Shown: in pieces, positions 54,061 through 61,524 of the stretch
How positions within the stretch are numbered: position 1 is the stretch's first letter
Layout of the letters: the number at the start of each line of letters is the position of its first letter
Assembly: GCF_014698835.1 (NCBI RefSeq)
Contig: NZ_JACJTU010000001.1
Span: 520,650-584,649, forward strand
Length of the DNA stretch: 64,000 nt
From: Nostoc paludosum FACHB-159
GTDB taxonomy: Bacteria > Cyanobacteriota > Cyanobacteriia > Cyanobacteriales > Nostocaceae
Direction of reading: 5' to 3'
Program-made: the position numbers and the translations under genes
The notes under the pieces: generated by a model
The model's input: the letters and a program-made list of their open reading frames with translations, nothing else
The model's database searches: none
What the model was told of the DNA's origin: nothing

Positions 54061-54228
54061 GACATCTTGCATAAATAATTTTTTTCACGCAAAGGCGCAA
54101 AGGCGCAAAGAGGTACAGATAAATCAACTGTTTAGTAGCCATAATCTGATTGATGCAAGAGGTCTAAGAATCTTTAGAATTCTTACAAAAGTCCTTTTTT
54201 TCCTTCTCTTCTTTGCGCCTTTGCGTGA
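54061..54228. repeat. small element with two overlapping inverted repeats between gvpF and the AAA gene
   Basis: An 18-bp exact inverted repeat (TCACGCAAAGGCGCAAAG) lies at 54085-54102 and 54211-54228, and a second, 12-bp pair (11 of 12 matching) lies at 54061-54072 and 54153-54164. The layout looks like a short MITE-like element inserted in the gvp unit. It may also affect transcription into the downstream genes. Confidence 0.6.
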
Positions 54229-54308
54229 GATAAAAATTTCTTGTTTCCAACATTCGTACAAGAAGCCTATTTTTAAATCTTTCTCTATCTTTTATTTAAA
54301 TAAACTCA

Positions 54309-56132
54309 ATGGACGACATTTTTAAAGGATTTGAACAGCTATTAGAAATTGCCAAAGCTTTAGAAGAAAAAGCAGAGAAAGGCGAGTTAAAAACTTCTAT
54401 TCAAATTCGCTCCCATAATCTCAGTAGTATTCCCCGGCAAGGCAATATTCCGAGAAAAAATAGTTCTAGCCGAGTCCGATCCAATTCCACCGATGCAGCT
54501 ACACCAATGGATGATGCTGATGTCACCCCGCCATCACCTCGGACAAACTCAAAAGCTTCTTGGCAAGATGTCGGCGGCTTGGCTGATGTTCTCAAAGAAA
54601 TCAGAGAGTTAGTGGAAATTCCCCTTAAACGTCCTGATTTATTGGCAAAATTAGGCTTAGAGCCTCCGCGTGGGGTTTTGCTAGTTGGGCCGCCCGGTAC
54701 GGGAAAAACTTTAACAGCCCGCGTTTTGGCAGAAGAGTTAGAACTAAACTACATTGCCATCAATGGCCCAGAGGTGATGAGCAAGTATTACGGGGAAGCA
54801 GAAGCTCGTTTGCGAAGCATTTTTGAGAAAGCAACTCGTTCTGCTCCCTGCCTGATATTTATTGATGAAATTGACAGTCTCGCCCCAGATCGCAGCCAAG
54901 TAGAAGGTGAAGTTGAAAAAAGACTAGTGGCGCAGTTGCTTGGGTTAATGGATGGGTTTGCCAAAACTGAGGGCGTACTTGTATTAGCGGCAACAAATCG
55001 CCCCGATTATCTCGATCCGGCACTGCGTCGTCCGGGACGCTTCGATCGCGAAGTTCATTTTCGCGTTCCCGATCGCAATGGACGATTGGAAATTCTCACG
55101 ATTTTAACAAGTGCCATGCCCTTGGAGACTTCGGTTGATTTAGGAGCGATCGCTGATTTGGCTGTCGGTTTTGTCGGTGCCGATATTAAAGCTCTTTGTC
55201 AAAAAGCAGCCTACATTGCCCTGCGTCGTCAAGTTCCCTCACTCAACAGTCCGATTCCTGAGAACATGACAGTCATGCACCAGGATTTTCTCGAAGCAAT
55301 TAAGGAGATAAAACCCTCAGTTCTCAGGTCTGTAGCAGTTGAAGCACCAAATGTCAGTTGGGATGACATTGGTGGTTTGGATGATGTGAAACAAAAACTT
55401 CAAGAATCTGTAGAGGGCGCACTTCTATATCCCGAACTATACGAGCAAACCAAAGCCAAGCCTCCCCGTGGGATTTTGTTGTGGGGGCCGCCGGGAACGG
55501 GAAAAACATTACTGGCAAAAGCGATCGCTTCTCAGGCGAGAGCCAACTTTATTGCTGTAAATGGCCCGGAATTACTCAGCCGATGGGTAGGAGCCGCAGA
55601 ACAAGCAGTCAGAGAACTTTTTGGCAAAGCTCGGCAAGCAGCGCCTTGCGTTGTGTTTGTAGATGAAATAGATACCCTAGCACCAGCACGGGGACGATTC
55701 AGTGGTGATTCTGGAGTTAGCGATCGCGTCGTCGGTCAACTGCTCACCGAATTAGATGGGTTGCATGAATGCCCGAAAGTATTGTTAGTAGGAGCAACCA
55801 ATCGTCCAGAAACCCTCGATCCTGCCTTGCTCAGAGCCGGAAGATTGGACTTACAAATCAAAATCGATCTGCCAGATCGAACCAGCCGATTAGCGATTTT
55901 ACGAGTTCACAATCTAGATCGTCCCTTGGTTGATGTCGATTTAGAAACCTGGGCGACAGTTACCGAGGGTTGGAATGGGGCAGACTTGGCTTTGTTGAGC
56001 AATCAAGCTGCTTTAAGCGCAATTCGTCGATATCGCGCTCAAGGATTAAGCGACTCTAGCCTAATTCAGATTACAAATGATGATTTCCAAGTTACATATC
56101 AAATGCTTGCTAATCAGCATCAATCTGAATAG
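54309..56132 (+). CDS. CDC48/p97-like double AAA+ ATPase in the gas vesicle cluster
   Basis: A 607-residue protein with two AAA domains. D1: Walker A GPPGTGKT (127-134) and Walker [10 protein letters not shown] (182-190). D2: WGPPGTGKT (392-400), VVFVDEIDT (448-456), and Arg residues in RAGRLDLQ. It lacks the large N-domain of CDC48. Instead the first 30 residues ([20 protein letters not shown]) form an amphipathic stretch that resembles the start of GvpH-type gas vesicle proteins. A Ser/Pro-rich linker follows. It sits between gvpF and gvpL on the same strand, so it probably unfolds or remodels vesicle proteins (inference). Confidence 0.85.
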   Translation: MDDIFKGFEQLLEIAKALEEKAEKGELKTSIQIRSHNLSSIPRQGNIPRKNSSSRVRSNSTDAATPMDDADVTPPSPRTNSKASWQDVGGLADVLKEIRELVEIPLKRPDLLAKLGLEPPRGVLLVGPPGTGKTLTARVLAEELELNYIAINGPEVMSKYYGEAEARLRSIFEKATRSAPCLIFIDEIDSLAPDRSQVEGEVEKRLVAQLLGLMDGFAKTEGVLVLAATNRPDYLDPALRRPGRFDREVHFRVPDRNGRLEILTILTSAMPLETSVDLGAIADLAVGFVGADIKALCQKAAYIALRRQVPSLNSPIPENMTVMHQDFLEAIKEIKPSVLRSVAVEAPNVSWDDIGGLDDVKQKLQESVEGALLYPELYEQTKAKPPRGILLWGPPGTGKTLLAKAIASQARANFIAVNGPELLSRWVGAAEQAVRELFGKARQAAPCVVFVDEIDTLAPARGRFSGDSGVSDRVVGQLLTELDGLHECPKVLLVGATNRPETLDPALLRAGRLDLQIKIDLPDRTSRLAILRVHNLDRPLVDVDLETWATVTEGWNGADLALLSNQAALSAIRRYRAQGLSDSSLIQITNDDFQVTYQMLANQHQSE

Positions 56133-56311
56133 AGGCAGGAGGCAGAAGGAAAAGATAAGAATTTTCATCCTTGATTGTGCCAAAACTAGGCATGAGTAGC
56201 TTACTTGATTGAAAAAATGCGGAACTTCAGAGCCAATTCCTTCTTCCCTCTTCCCTCCTGCCCTCTGCCCCCTGCCTCCTCTCAACGATAAACATTCACG
56301 CCAACCTACTT

Positions 56312-57001
56312 ATGTCAATATACGCCTATGCTCTTTTAATACCGATCGCATCAGAGCTTGTTCTACCTTTAGGGATGGAAAGGAATACTGAACTCGTTTA
56401 TTCTTCTGGTTTAGCCGCGATCGTAGAGCCGGAAATCTCAGTGGAGGCATTACAAGCAACGGATGAGCGTTTACTTCAATCTGTGTTAACCCACGATCGC
56501 GTAATTCGAGAACTCTTTCAACAAACTCCCCTTCTTCCCTTACGCTTTGGAAGCGGTTTTACCTCGCAAGAAACACTGCTGAATCATCTAGAAAAGCACC
56601 AACAGCAGTATCTAGAAACCCTAACTCACCTAAGAAACAAAGTTGAGTACACTTTAAAAGCTACACCCTGTAATTTGCTTGATGAGTCTGACACTATTGA
56701 TGCTAGAGGAAAAGCCTATTTGTTAGCTAAAAAACAACGCTACCAAACACAGCAAGCATTTCAAGCACAACAATCCGAACAGTGGGAACTCTTGAACCAG
56801 TTAATTCTCAAAACTTATACAAATGTTATCTGTGAAACTCGACAGCCAGATGTGCGACAAATCCACTTTTTAGCACAGCGCAACAATTCAACGGTAAGTA
56901 CGGAGCAATTTTCCCTTTGGCAAGTACAATGCTCGCACTGGCAATTGTCACTGAGCGAAGCTCTGCCACCGTATCATTTTCTCCAAAATCGTCTCATATA
57001 A
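56312..57001 (+). CDS. gvpL: gas vesicle protein GvpF/GvpL family, second copy
   Basis: A 229-residue member of the GvpF/L family. MSIYAYALLIPIASELVLPL is the N-terminal strand; LTHDRVIRELFQQTPLLPLR followed by FGSGFTSQETLLNHLEKHQQ is the family-diagnostic block. The C-terminal half is more divergent and ends SLSEALPPYHFLQNRL. It should bind GvpA as a chaperone. It follows the AAA gene after a 180-base gap with CTGCC-type heptamers (56225-56280). Confidence 0.88.
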   Translation: MSIYAYALLIPIASELVLPLGMERNTELVYSSGLAAIVEPEISVEALQATDERLLQSVLTHDRVIRELFQQTPLLPLRFGSGFTSQETLLNHLEKHQQQYLETLTHLRNKVEYTLKATPCNLLDESDTIDARGKAYLLAKKQRYQTQQAFQAQQSEQWELLNQLILKTYTNVICETRQPDVRQIHFLAQRNNSTVSTEQFSLWQVQCSHWQLSLSEALPPYHFLQNRLI

Positions 57002-57242
57002 ATTCATAAAAAATAATATTAAAGCTTGTCAAAGAAAAAATAAAGACGAGATAATTTTTGCTGTTATTTTTTATGTCAAAAAAATATTGTTAACTTTTTA
57101 GTATTTTTTTATTTTATTTTATTTATCTTATATTTTTGGGAACACTAAACCCAGGAAGAATAAAACACATTGTGTAAGTTTTACCTAGTGCTCGTTCAGA
57201 GCAATATGAAACCAATAATTAGAGTTGTGAGAGGAAAAGAAA

Positions 57243-57464
57243 ATGGCTGTTGAAAAAGTTAACTCATCTTCAAGTCTAGCTGAAGTTATTGACCGCATTT
57301 TAGACAAAGGAATTGTAGTTGATGCTTGGGTGCGTGTTTCTTTAGTTGGTATTGAACTGCTAGCAATAGAAGCTCGGATTGTGATTGCTTCAGTTGAAAC
57401 TTATTTAAGATATGCCGAGGCAGTTGGTTTAACATCTCAGGCAGCTGTTCCATCTGCTGCTTAA
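57243..57464 (+). CDS. gvpA: gas vesicle major structural protein GvpA
   Basis: A 73-residue protein. [20 protein letters not shown] with [20 protein letters not shown] is the almost invariant GvpA core, whose beta-hairpin forms the vesicle wall, with an Ala-rich tail. Only one gvpA is present in the window. The 241-base AT-rich region upstream probably holds a dedicated strong promoter. GAGAGGAAAAG lies just before the ATG. Confidence 0.98.
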   Translation: MAVEKVNSSSSLAEVIDRILDKGIVVDAWVRVSLVGIELLAIEARIVIASVETYLRYAEAVGLTSQAAVPSAA

Positions 57465-57480
57465 CACCACATTAGAAAAA

Positions 57481-57508
57481 GGGAGTCTTCATGGCTCCTA
57501 TTTAATAT
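57481..57508 (+). terminator. hairpin between gvpA and the gvpC-like gene
   Basis: GGGAGTC, loop TTCAT, GGCTCCT, then TTTAATATTT, located 16 bases after the gvpA stop. It is a plausible partial terminator that would let gvpA be transcribed far more than the gene behind it, as expected for a major shell protein. Confidence 0.65.
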
Positions 57509-57539
57509 TTCTAGTTAACAAAATAGGAGATTTCAGTTG

Positions 57540-58238
57540 ATGTCTCTCAAGAATTTATGGGAACAAGAGCGACAAGAGCGATTACAAGTAACTGCTGAAC
57601 GCCGTCAACAAGTTAACCAGTGGAAACAGGTAACTCAAAAAGAATTGCAGCTGCAAGCAGATTTGCTTCATCAAGAATTGAGCAGTTCTGTTACTAGCCT
57701 TCACAACAACAGAAAGTTACAACAGCAGCAATTTCAGCAAGAGATTGTAGAGCGCCAATTAGAAATATTGCAAATAAAAACAGATGTCTGCCAACGCCAG
57801 CAAAAATACCGCCAACAGCGGGCAGCAAAGGCTCAGGCATTATTCCAAGATTTGCAAAATTTCCGGGCAATTTTACATAACAGTGTTTGGGACGATTACA
57901 GTCATAAACAAGCTGTTTCCACGGCTCCTGCTAAACAAGAGAAATTAGTTGTAACAGTTCCAAAACGCTCAATCTCCCGTTCTGTAATTAAAGCCACTGG
58001 TTTTCGGCCTTCCGCCAATACCATGACTAAGAAAGTGCCTGCTTTGAATGCGGATACTGCTAAATCTAAAGTACAGCAATATATTGAGCAAGCCGAAGGA
58101 GCTACTCTAATAGAAATTGAAGAGGTGATAGGCTTAAGCCGGGTACAAACGATAGATATTCTGCGCTCCTTAATCAAGCAAGGGGTACTAGAACAACGCG
58201 ATCGCCAATACTTTATTCGGCAACAAGCAATTTCTTGA
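57540..58238 (+). CDS. GvpC-like outer protein with C-terminal winged helix
   Basis: A 232-233-residue protein directly downstream of gvpA, where gvpC normally sits. Residues 5-115 are a long Gln/Arg-rich helix (TAERRQQVNQWKQVTQKELQ ... AKAQALFQDLQNFRAIL) similar in style to GvpC, but the 33-residue repeats are weak or absent. A basic linker (KRSISRSVIKATGFRP) leads to a C-terminal 65-residue domain (VQQYIEQAEGATLIEIEEVI, then GLSRVQTIDILRSLIKQGVL) that looks like a winged helix-turn-helix and resembles the end of GvpN. GvpC strengthens the vesicle from outside; whether this protein does so is inferred from position. Confidence 0.7.
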   Translation: MSLKNLWEQERQERLQVTAERRQQVNQWKQVTQKELQLQADLLHQELSSSVTSLHNNRKLQQQQFQQEIVERQLEILQIKTDVCQRQQKYRQQRAAKAQALFQDLQNFRAILHNSVWDDYSHKQAVSTAPAKQEKLVVTVPKRSISRSVIKATGFRPSANTMTKKVPALNADTAKSKVQQYIEQAEGATLIEIEEVIGLSRVQTIDILRSLIKQGVLEQRDRQYFIRQQAIS

Positions 58239-58649
58239 CAAACTTAATTCAACCTCATTTTTTGTATTTGCAGACTAGCGGTTGGGCGATCGCTTGTGTC
58301 TTTTGTCTCAAGCCGGCATAGTACACAATCGATAAGCATAAAAGCTGGTCTATGCTTTGTAGTATTCAACATTTCCATCTTTTTAAGGTCTGTATTGACA
58401 AGCAATTATCTCAGTATATGTAACGTTGCAAAAGTAATATAGATAACTTATTTCTAATTAAAAAAAGAGCTTAAATCTTTATTTGAGCTTCCGGCTTTGA
58501 ACTTTAAAAATATCCAGATGGGAAAGGGATATAACAAGCTAGGGTAGCTCCATCAAGGTTTTGAACTGTGCTATTGGCGATCGCACGATGAGGTTAATAA
58601 GCTGGATTGTTTGGGGAATTCTAATGTAAATGCAAAACTCAAGATATAT
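58239..58649. other. intergenic region between gas vesicle and taxis clusters
   Basis: 411 bases, mostly AT-rich, with HIP1 sites at about 58285 and 58578. No terminator with a clear T-run and no ORF. It likely contains the promoter of the PatA-like gene. Confidence 0.4.
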
Positions 58650-60077
58650 ATGGAGGTGCGATCCATTGTGAATCAATTGATCGAGCAACTTCAAACTAAA
58701 TTATTCACAGGTAGGCTGAATCTTGAAGCCAGGGAAGGGCCGACTTGGACACTATATTTTCGTTTAGGACGATTAATTTGGCAGGCTGGCGGTTCTAATG
58801 CCGATGAGCGATGGCGACGACACTTGTCACGCTACTGTCCTAATCTGGATATGACAAAGTTGGAGGGGCTTGTCTCAGGGCAGGAAAGTTATCGCGAGTA
58901 TTGCATTCTTGGTAAATTGCGAGAACAAAAATTAATCGAACAACAACAACTTGTTAGCCTGATTACAAGCTTAATAGCTGAAGTCCTGTTTGACATAATG
59001 CAGTACGTTGAAGCCAAAAGAAATGGCAACAATCCAGCAGGGCAGTTGTCGCCTACTACCGTTGTTGGTGCAGTTCCTGGGTTTCTTCTAGCTGTAATAC
59101 CAACTGAGGAAGTCTTAAAACAGGCTACACAAACCTGGCAAGAATGGCGAGATGCAGGATTGGCTAGTTACTCGCCTAATTTATATCCTGTCATTGAAAA
59201 ACTTGAACTACTCCAAGGACAAGCATCCTCTAAACAGATTATTTCTCTAGTTGATGGCACAAAAACTTTACGAGGTCTAGGGCAAAAAAGCGGTCGGGAT
59301 GCCTTAGTTTTGGCCCGGTTCTTGATGCCATTGGTAAAAGCAGGGGCGATCGCTTATTCACCCACTCCAAGTCCTAGAAAGGTTGGGATTAGTCAAGAAA
59401 CTGGCAACCCGTCCAGTGCAGTTAATAATCCCAATTCTTCACCGAAGACAGAAGAGAACACTGTTATACAAGTTGCACCTCCAGCGACTAGCAAACAAAT
59501 TGCCACTCCATCCAGTGCAGTGAATAATTCTAATTCTTCACTCAAGAGAGAAGAGGACACTGTTTTACAAGTTGCACCTCCAGCGACTAGCAAACAAATT
59601 GCCACTCCATCCAGTGCAGTGAATAATTCTAATTCTTCACTCAAGAGAGAAGAGGACACTGTTTTACAAGTTGCCCCCCCAGCAGCTAGCAAAGCAATTA
59701 TTGATGTCTCAAAACCTTTAGTAGCCTGCGTAGATGATAGTCCGGTAATCTGTCGCAGTTTGGAGGAAATAATGACCCATCAAGGTTATCGCTTTGTTGG
59801 CATTCAAGATTCCTTGACGGCAGTTTTAAAGCTAATTAAAAGCAAGCCAGACTTCATTTTTTTGGATCTTTTGATGCCAAAAGTGAATGGTTATGAAATT
59901 TGTTCTCAAATCCGTAAAACTCCAAGCCTCAAAGATGTGCCGGTTGTCATCTTAACAGGGAAAGATGGAATAGTAGATCGGATGCGAGCAAAATTAGTAG
60001 GGGCAACTGACTTTTTGGGTAAACCTGTAGAGTCAGAAAAAGTACTCAATGTGCTTCACAAGTATTTAAGCGTTTAG
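58650..60077 (+). CDS. PatA/PixG-like response regulator (DUF4388 plus REC)
   Basis: About 475 residues from the ATG at 58650 (a TTG at 58611 is the alternative). The N-terminal half is the PatA-type domain (NQLIEQLQTKLFTGRLNLEA; WTLYFRLGRLIWQAGG). A linker contains three 33-residue repeats. The C-terminal receiver domain has PLVACVDDSPVICRSLEEIM, phospho-acceptor Asp in FIFLDLLMPKVNGYE, and Lys in TDFLGKPVESEK. PatA/PixG/HmpA proteins work in phototaxis, hormogonium motility or heterocyst patterning. It is first in a cluster with CheY-, CheW- and receptor-like genes. Confidence 0.87.
   Translation: MEVRSIVNQLIEQLQTKLFTGRLNLEAREGPTWTLYFRLGRLIWQAGGSNADERWRRHLSRYCPNLDMTKLEGLVSGQESYREYCILGKLREQKLIEQQQLVSLITSLIAEVLFDIMQYVEAKRNGNNPAGQLSPTTVVGAVPGFLLAVIPTEEVLKQATQTWQEWRDAGLASYSPNLYPVIEKLELLQGQASSKQIISLVDGTKTLRGLGQKSGRDALVLARFLMPLVKAGAIAYSPTPSPRKVGISQETGNPSSAVNNPNSSPKTEENTVIQVAPPATSKQIATPSSAVNNSNSSLKREEDTVLQVAPPATSKQIATPSSAVNNSNSSLKREEDTVLQVAPPAASKAIIDVSKPLVACVDDSPVICRSLEEIMTHQGYRFVGIQDSLTAVLKLIKSKPDFIFLDLLMPKVNGYEICSQIRKTPSLKDVPVVILTGKDGIVDRMRAKLVGATDFLGKPVESEKVLNVLHKYLSV
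59413..59709. repeat. three 99-bp tandem repeats in the PatA-like linker
   Basis: The CCAGTGCAGT box recurs at 59413, 59512 and 59611. Each unit encodes about 33 residues (SSAVNNSNSSLKREEDTVLQ then VAPPATSKQIATP). Copies two and three are almost identical. The repeat lengthens a flexible linker between the sensor-like and receiver domains. Confidence 0.88.
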
Positions 60078-60184
60078 GTTGAAGCGATAGTCATGCTAGT
60101 GCCTCTCCTACACCCATTTTCAAAACAGCTATTCATGCCCAGTTTTGGCACAACTAAGTATGAAAAATCTTAAACTTTCCTTCT

Positions 60185-60245
60185 GCCCGGTTGTTGAATC
60201 TCGACTTCGCTCGATTACCGCGTAGTCGAAACACTGCCCCCTGCC
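60185..60245. repeat. STRR remnant with nested 47-bp element
   Basis: CTGCC units flank 60189-60235, the same GGTTGTTGAATCTCGACTTC...AAACACTG unit as at 22341. It lies between the PatA-like and CheY-like genes. Confidence 0.75.
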
Positions 60246-60284
60246 TTATTTTCAAATTCTCAATTAAATAGTTAGGAAATAAAA

Positions 60285-60647
60285 ATGAAAAAAGTTCTTT
60301 TAGTTGAAGATAGCCTCACAGAATCCGAAAAGATGACACGTTTCCTGGAGCAAGGAGGATATTCAGTATATGAAGTTCGCAGTGGTGAAGAGGCTCAACT
60401 GAGGTTGAAACAACAGAAACCTGACTTGATCTTACTGGATTTGATTTTGCCAGGGCAAAGTGGATTTGAGTTCTGCCGCAAGTTGAAAGCCGATCCGACA
60501 ACAAAAGCAATCCCAGTAGTGATTTGCTCAACTAAAAACACAGATGTTGATAGAACTTGGGGCAATATGAGTGGTGCCGATGGCTATTTAGTCAAACCTG
60601 TAGATGAAAATACCTTGCTCCAGACTGTTAGTAAATTTATTCGCTAA
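60285..60647 (+). CDS. CheY-like response regulator (PixH/PilH type)
   Basis: A 120-residue single receiver domain. Acidic pocket Glu8-Asp9, phospho-acceptor Asp52 in LILLDLILPGQSGFE, Thr/Ser position CSTKN, and Lys104 in GYLVKPVDE. It belongs to the regulators that accompany CheW and taxis receptors in cyanobacterial pix, hmp and ptx loci. It starts 207 bases after the PatA-like gene and is 14 bases ahead of cheW. Confidence 0.93.
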   Translation: MKKVLLVEDSLTESEKMTRFLEQGGYSVYEVRSGEEAQLRLKQQKPDLILLDLILPGQSGFEFCRKLKADPTTKAIPVVICSTKNTDVDRTWGNMSGADGYLVKPVDENTLLQTVSKFIR

Positions 60648-60661
60648 AGGAAACTGGGGCA

Positions 60662-61195
60662 ATGGTACAGGGCAATGATAGCTTTAGAGCGCTACCCATT
60701 AATAGTCAATTTCGACTTGAAAACTCTCCCCAAGGAAACAACCAGAGGTTTTTAAGATTTCCATTGAATGGAAAGGTGAATGGTTTACTCCCACTAGCTG
60801 ATTTGCGGGGAGTAATTCAGGTTGCACTCACTGAGATTTTGCCAGTACCGCAGGTAGCAGAATTCTTGTTAGGCATAATGAATTGGCGGGGAGAAGCTAT
60901 CTGGATTCTTGATTTAGCAGGTTTGTTGGGGGCAACACACTGGTGTCGGCGAGACAGTGTGCGTAACTCTGGCATGGCGATGCTTGTTCAAGTCCAGAAT
61001 CAAACGGTTGGGCTGTTGGTGGAGCAAGTCAATACCATTGAAGTTTATGACCCCCAAGAGCGGTTACCGATTTCGGCATCGATGTTACCCGCCCGACTAG
61101 GCTCGTTCTTGCAGGGTTACTTTGTAGATTCTCAAGGTAGCCCTTTGATGTTAATTGACACCCATGTTGTGATTCAAGCCCTTCAGCCTCTTTAA
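60662..61195 (+). CDS. CheW-like coupling protein (PixI/HmpC type)
   Basis: A 177-residue CheW domain protein. LPLADLRGVIQVALTEILPV, the MNWRGEAIWILDLAGLLGAT block and VGLLVEQVNTIEVYDPQERL are typical. It would link the receptor encoded next to a CheA-like kinase, which is not in the window. It starts 14 bases after the CheY-like gene, and the two are surely co-transcribed. Confidence 0.92.
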   Translation: MVQGNDSFRALPINSQFRLENSPQGNNQRFLRFPLNGKVNGLLPLADLRGVIQVALTEILPVPQVAEFLLGIMNWRGEAIWILDLAGLLGATHWCRRDSVRNSGMAMLVQVQNQTVGLLVEQVNTIEVYDPQERLPISASMLPARLGSFLQGYFVDSQGSPLMLIDTHVVIQALQPL

Positions 61196-61320
61196 CACTA
61201 GACCTGCCTTGAAAATAGGGACTGGGGACTGGGGACTGGGGACTGGGAAAGAAATATTTTCATTCCTTCATTGTGAATTGTGTTCATGGAGTCTCTTGCA
61301 AAAATAGTTTTGCACTCTTG

Positions 61321-61456
61321 GGGAAAAGGGATAAGAAAGAGGGGAAGGGTAAAAACCTCGCCCCGCACTTCTGGCCTCTACGCTAACGTGGGCGACTTGT
61401 TCATTCCTTTTCCCTTTTCCCTTTAACCTTTTCCCCTCTTTCTTATCCCTTTTCCC
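61321..61456. repeat. element with perfect 25-bp inverted repeats between cheW and receptor gene
   Basis: The left arm 61321-61345 (GGGAAAAGGGATAAGAAAG plus six bases) is the exact reverse complement of 61432-61456. Outside them GTCTCTTGCA (61291) and TGCAAGAAGT (61462) are also roughly inverted. It looks like a MITE-like insertion. The same 329-base gap holds a GGGACTGGGG tandem repeat at 61217-61245. Confidence 0.8.
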
Positions 61457-61524
61457 GACTTCTGCAAGAAGTTTACTCTGCATTCTACTTATTAATTCCG
61501 ACAACCTTCATAGCAAGAAAGATC

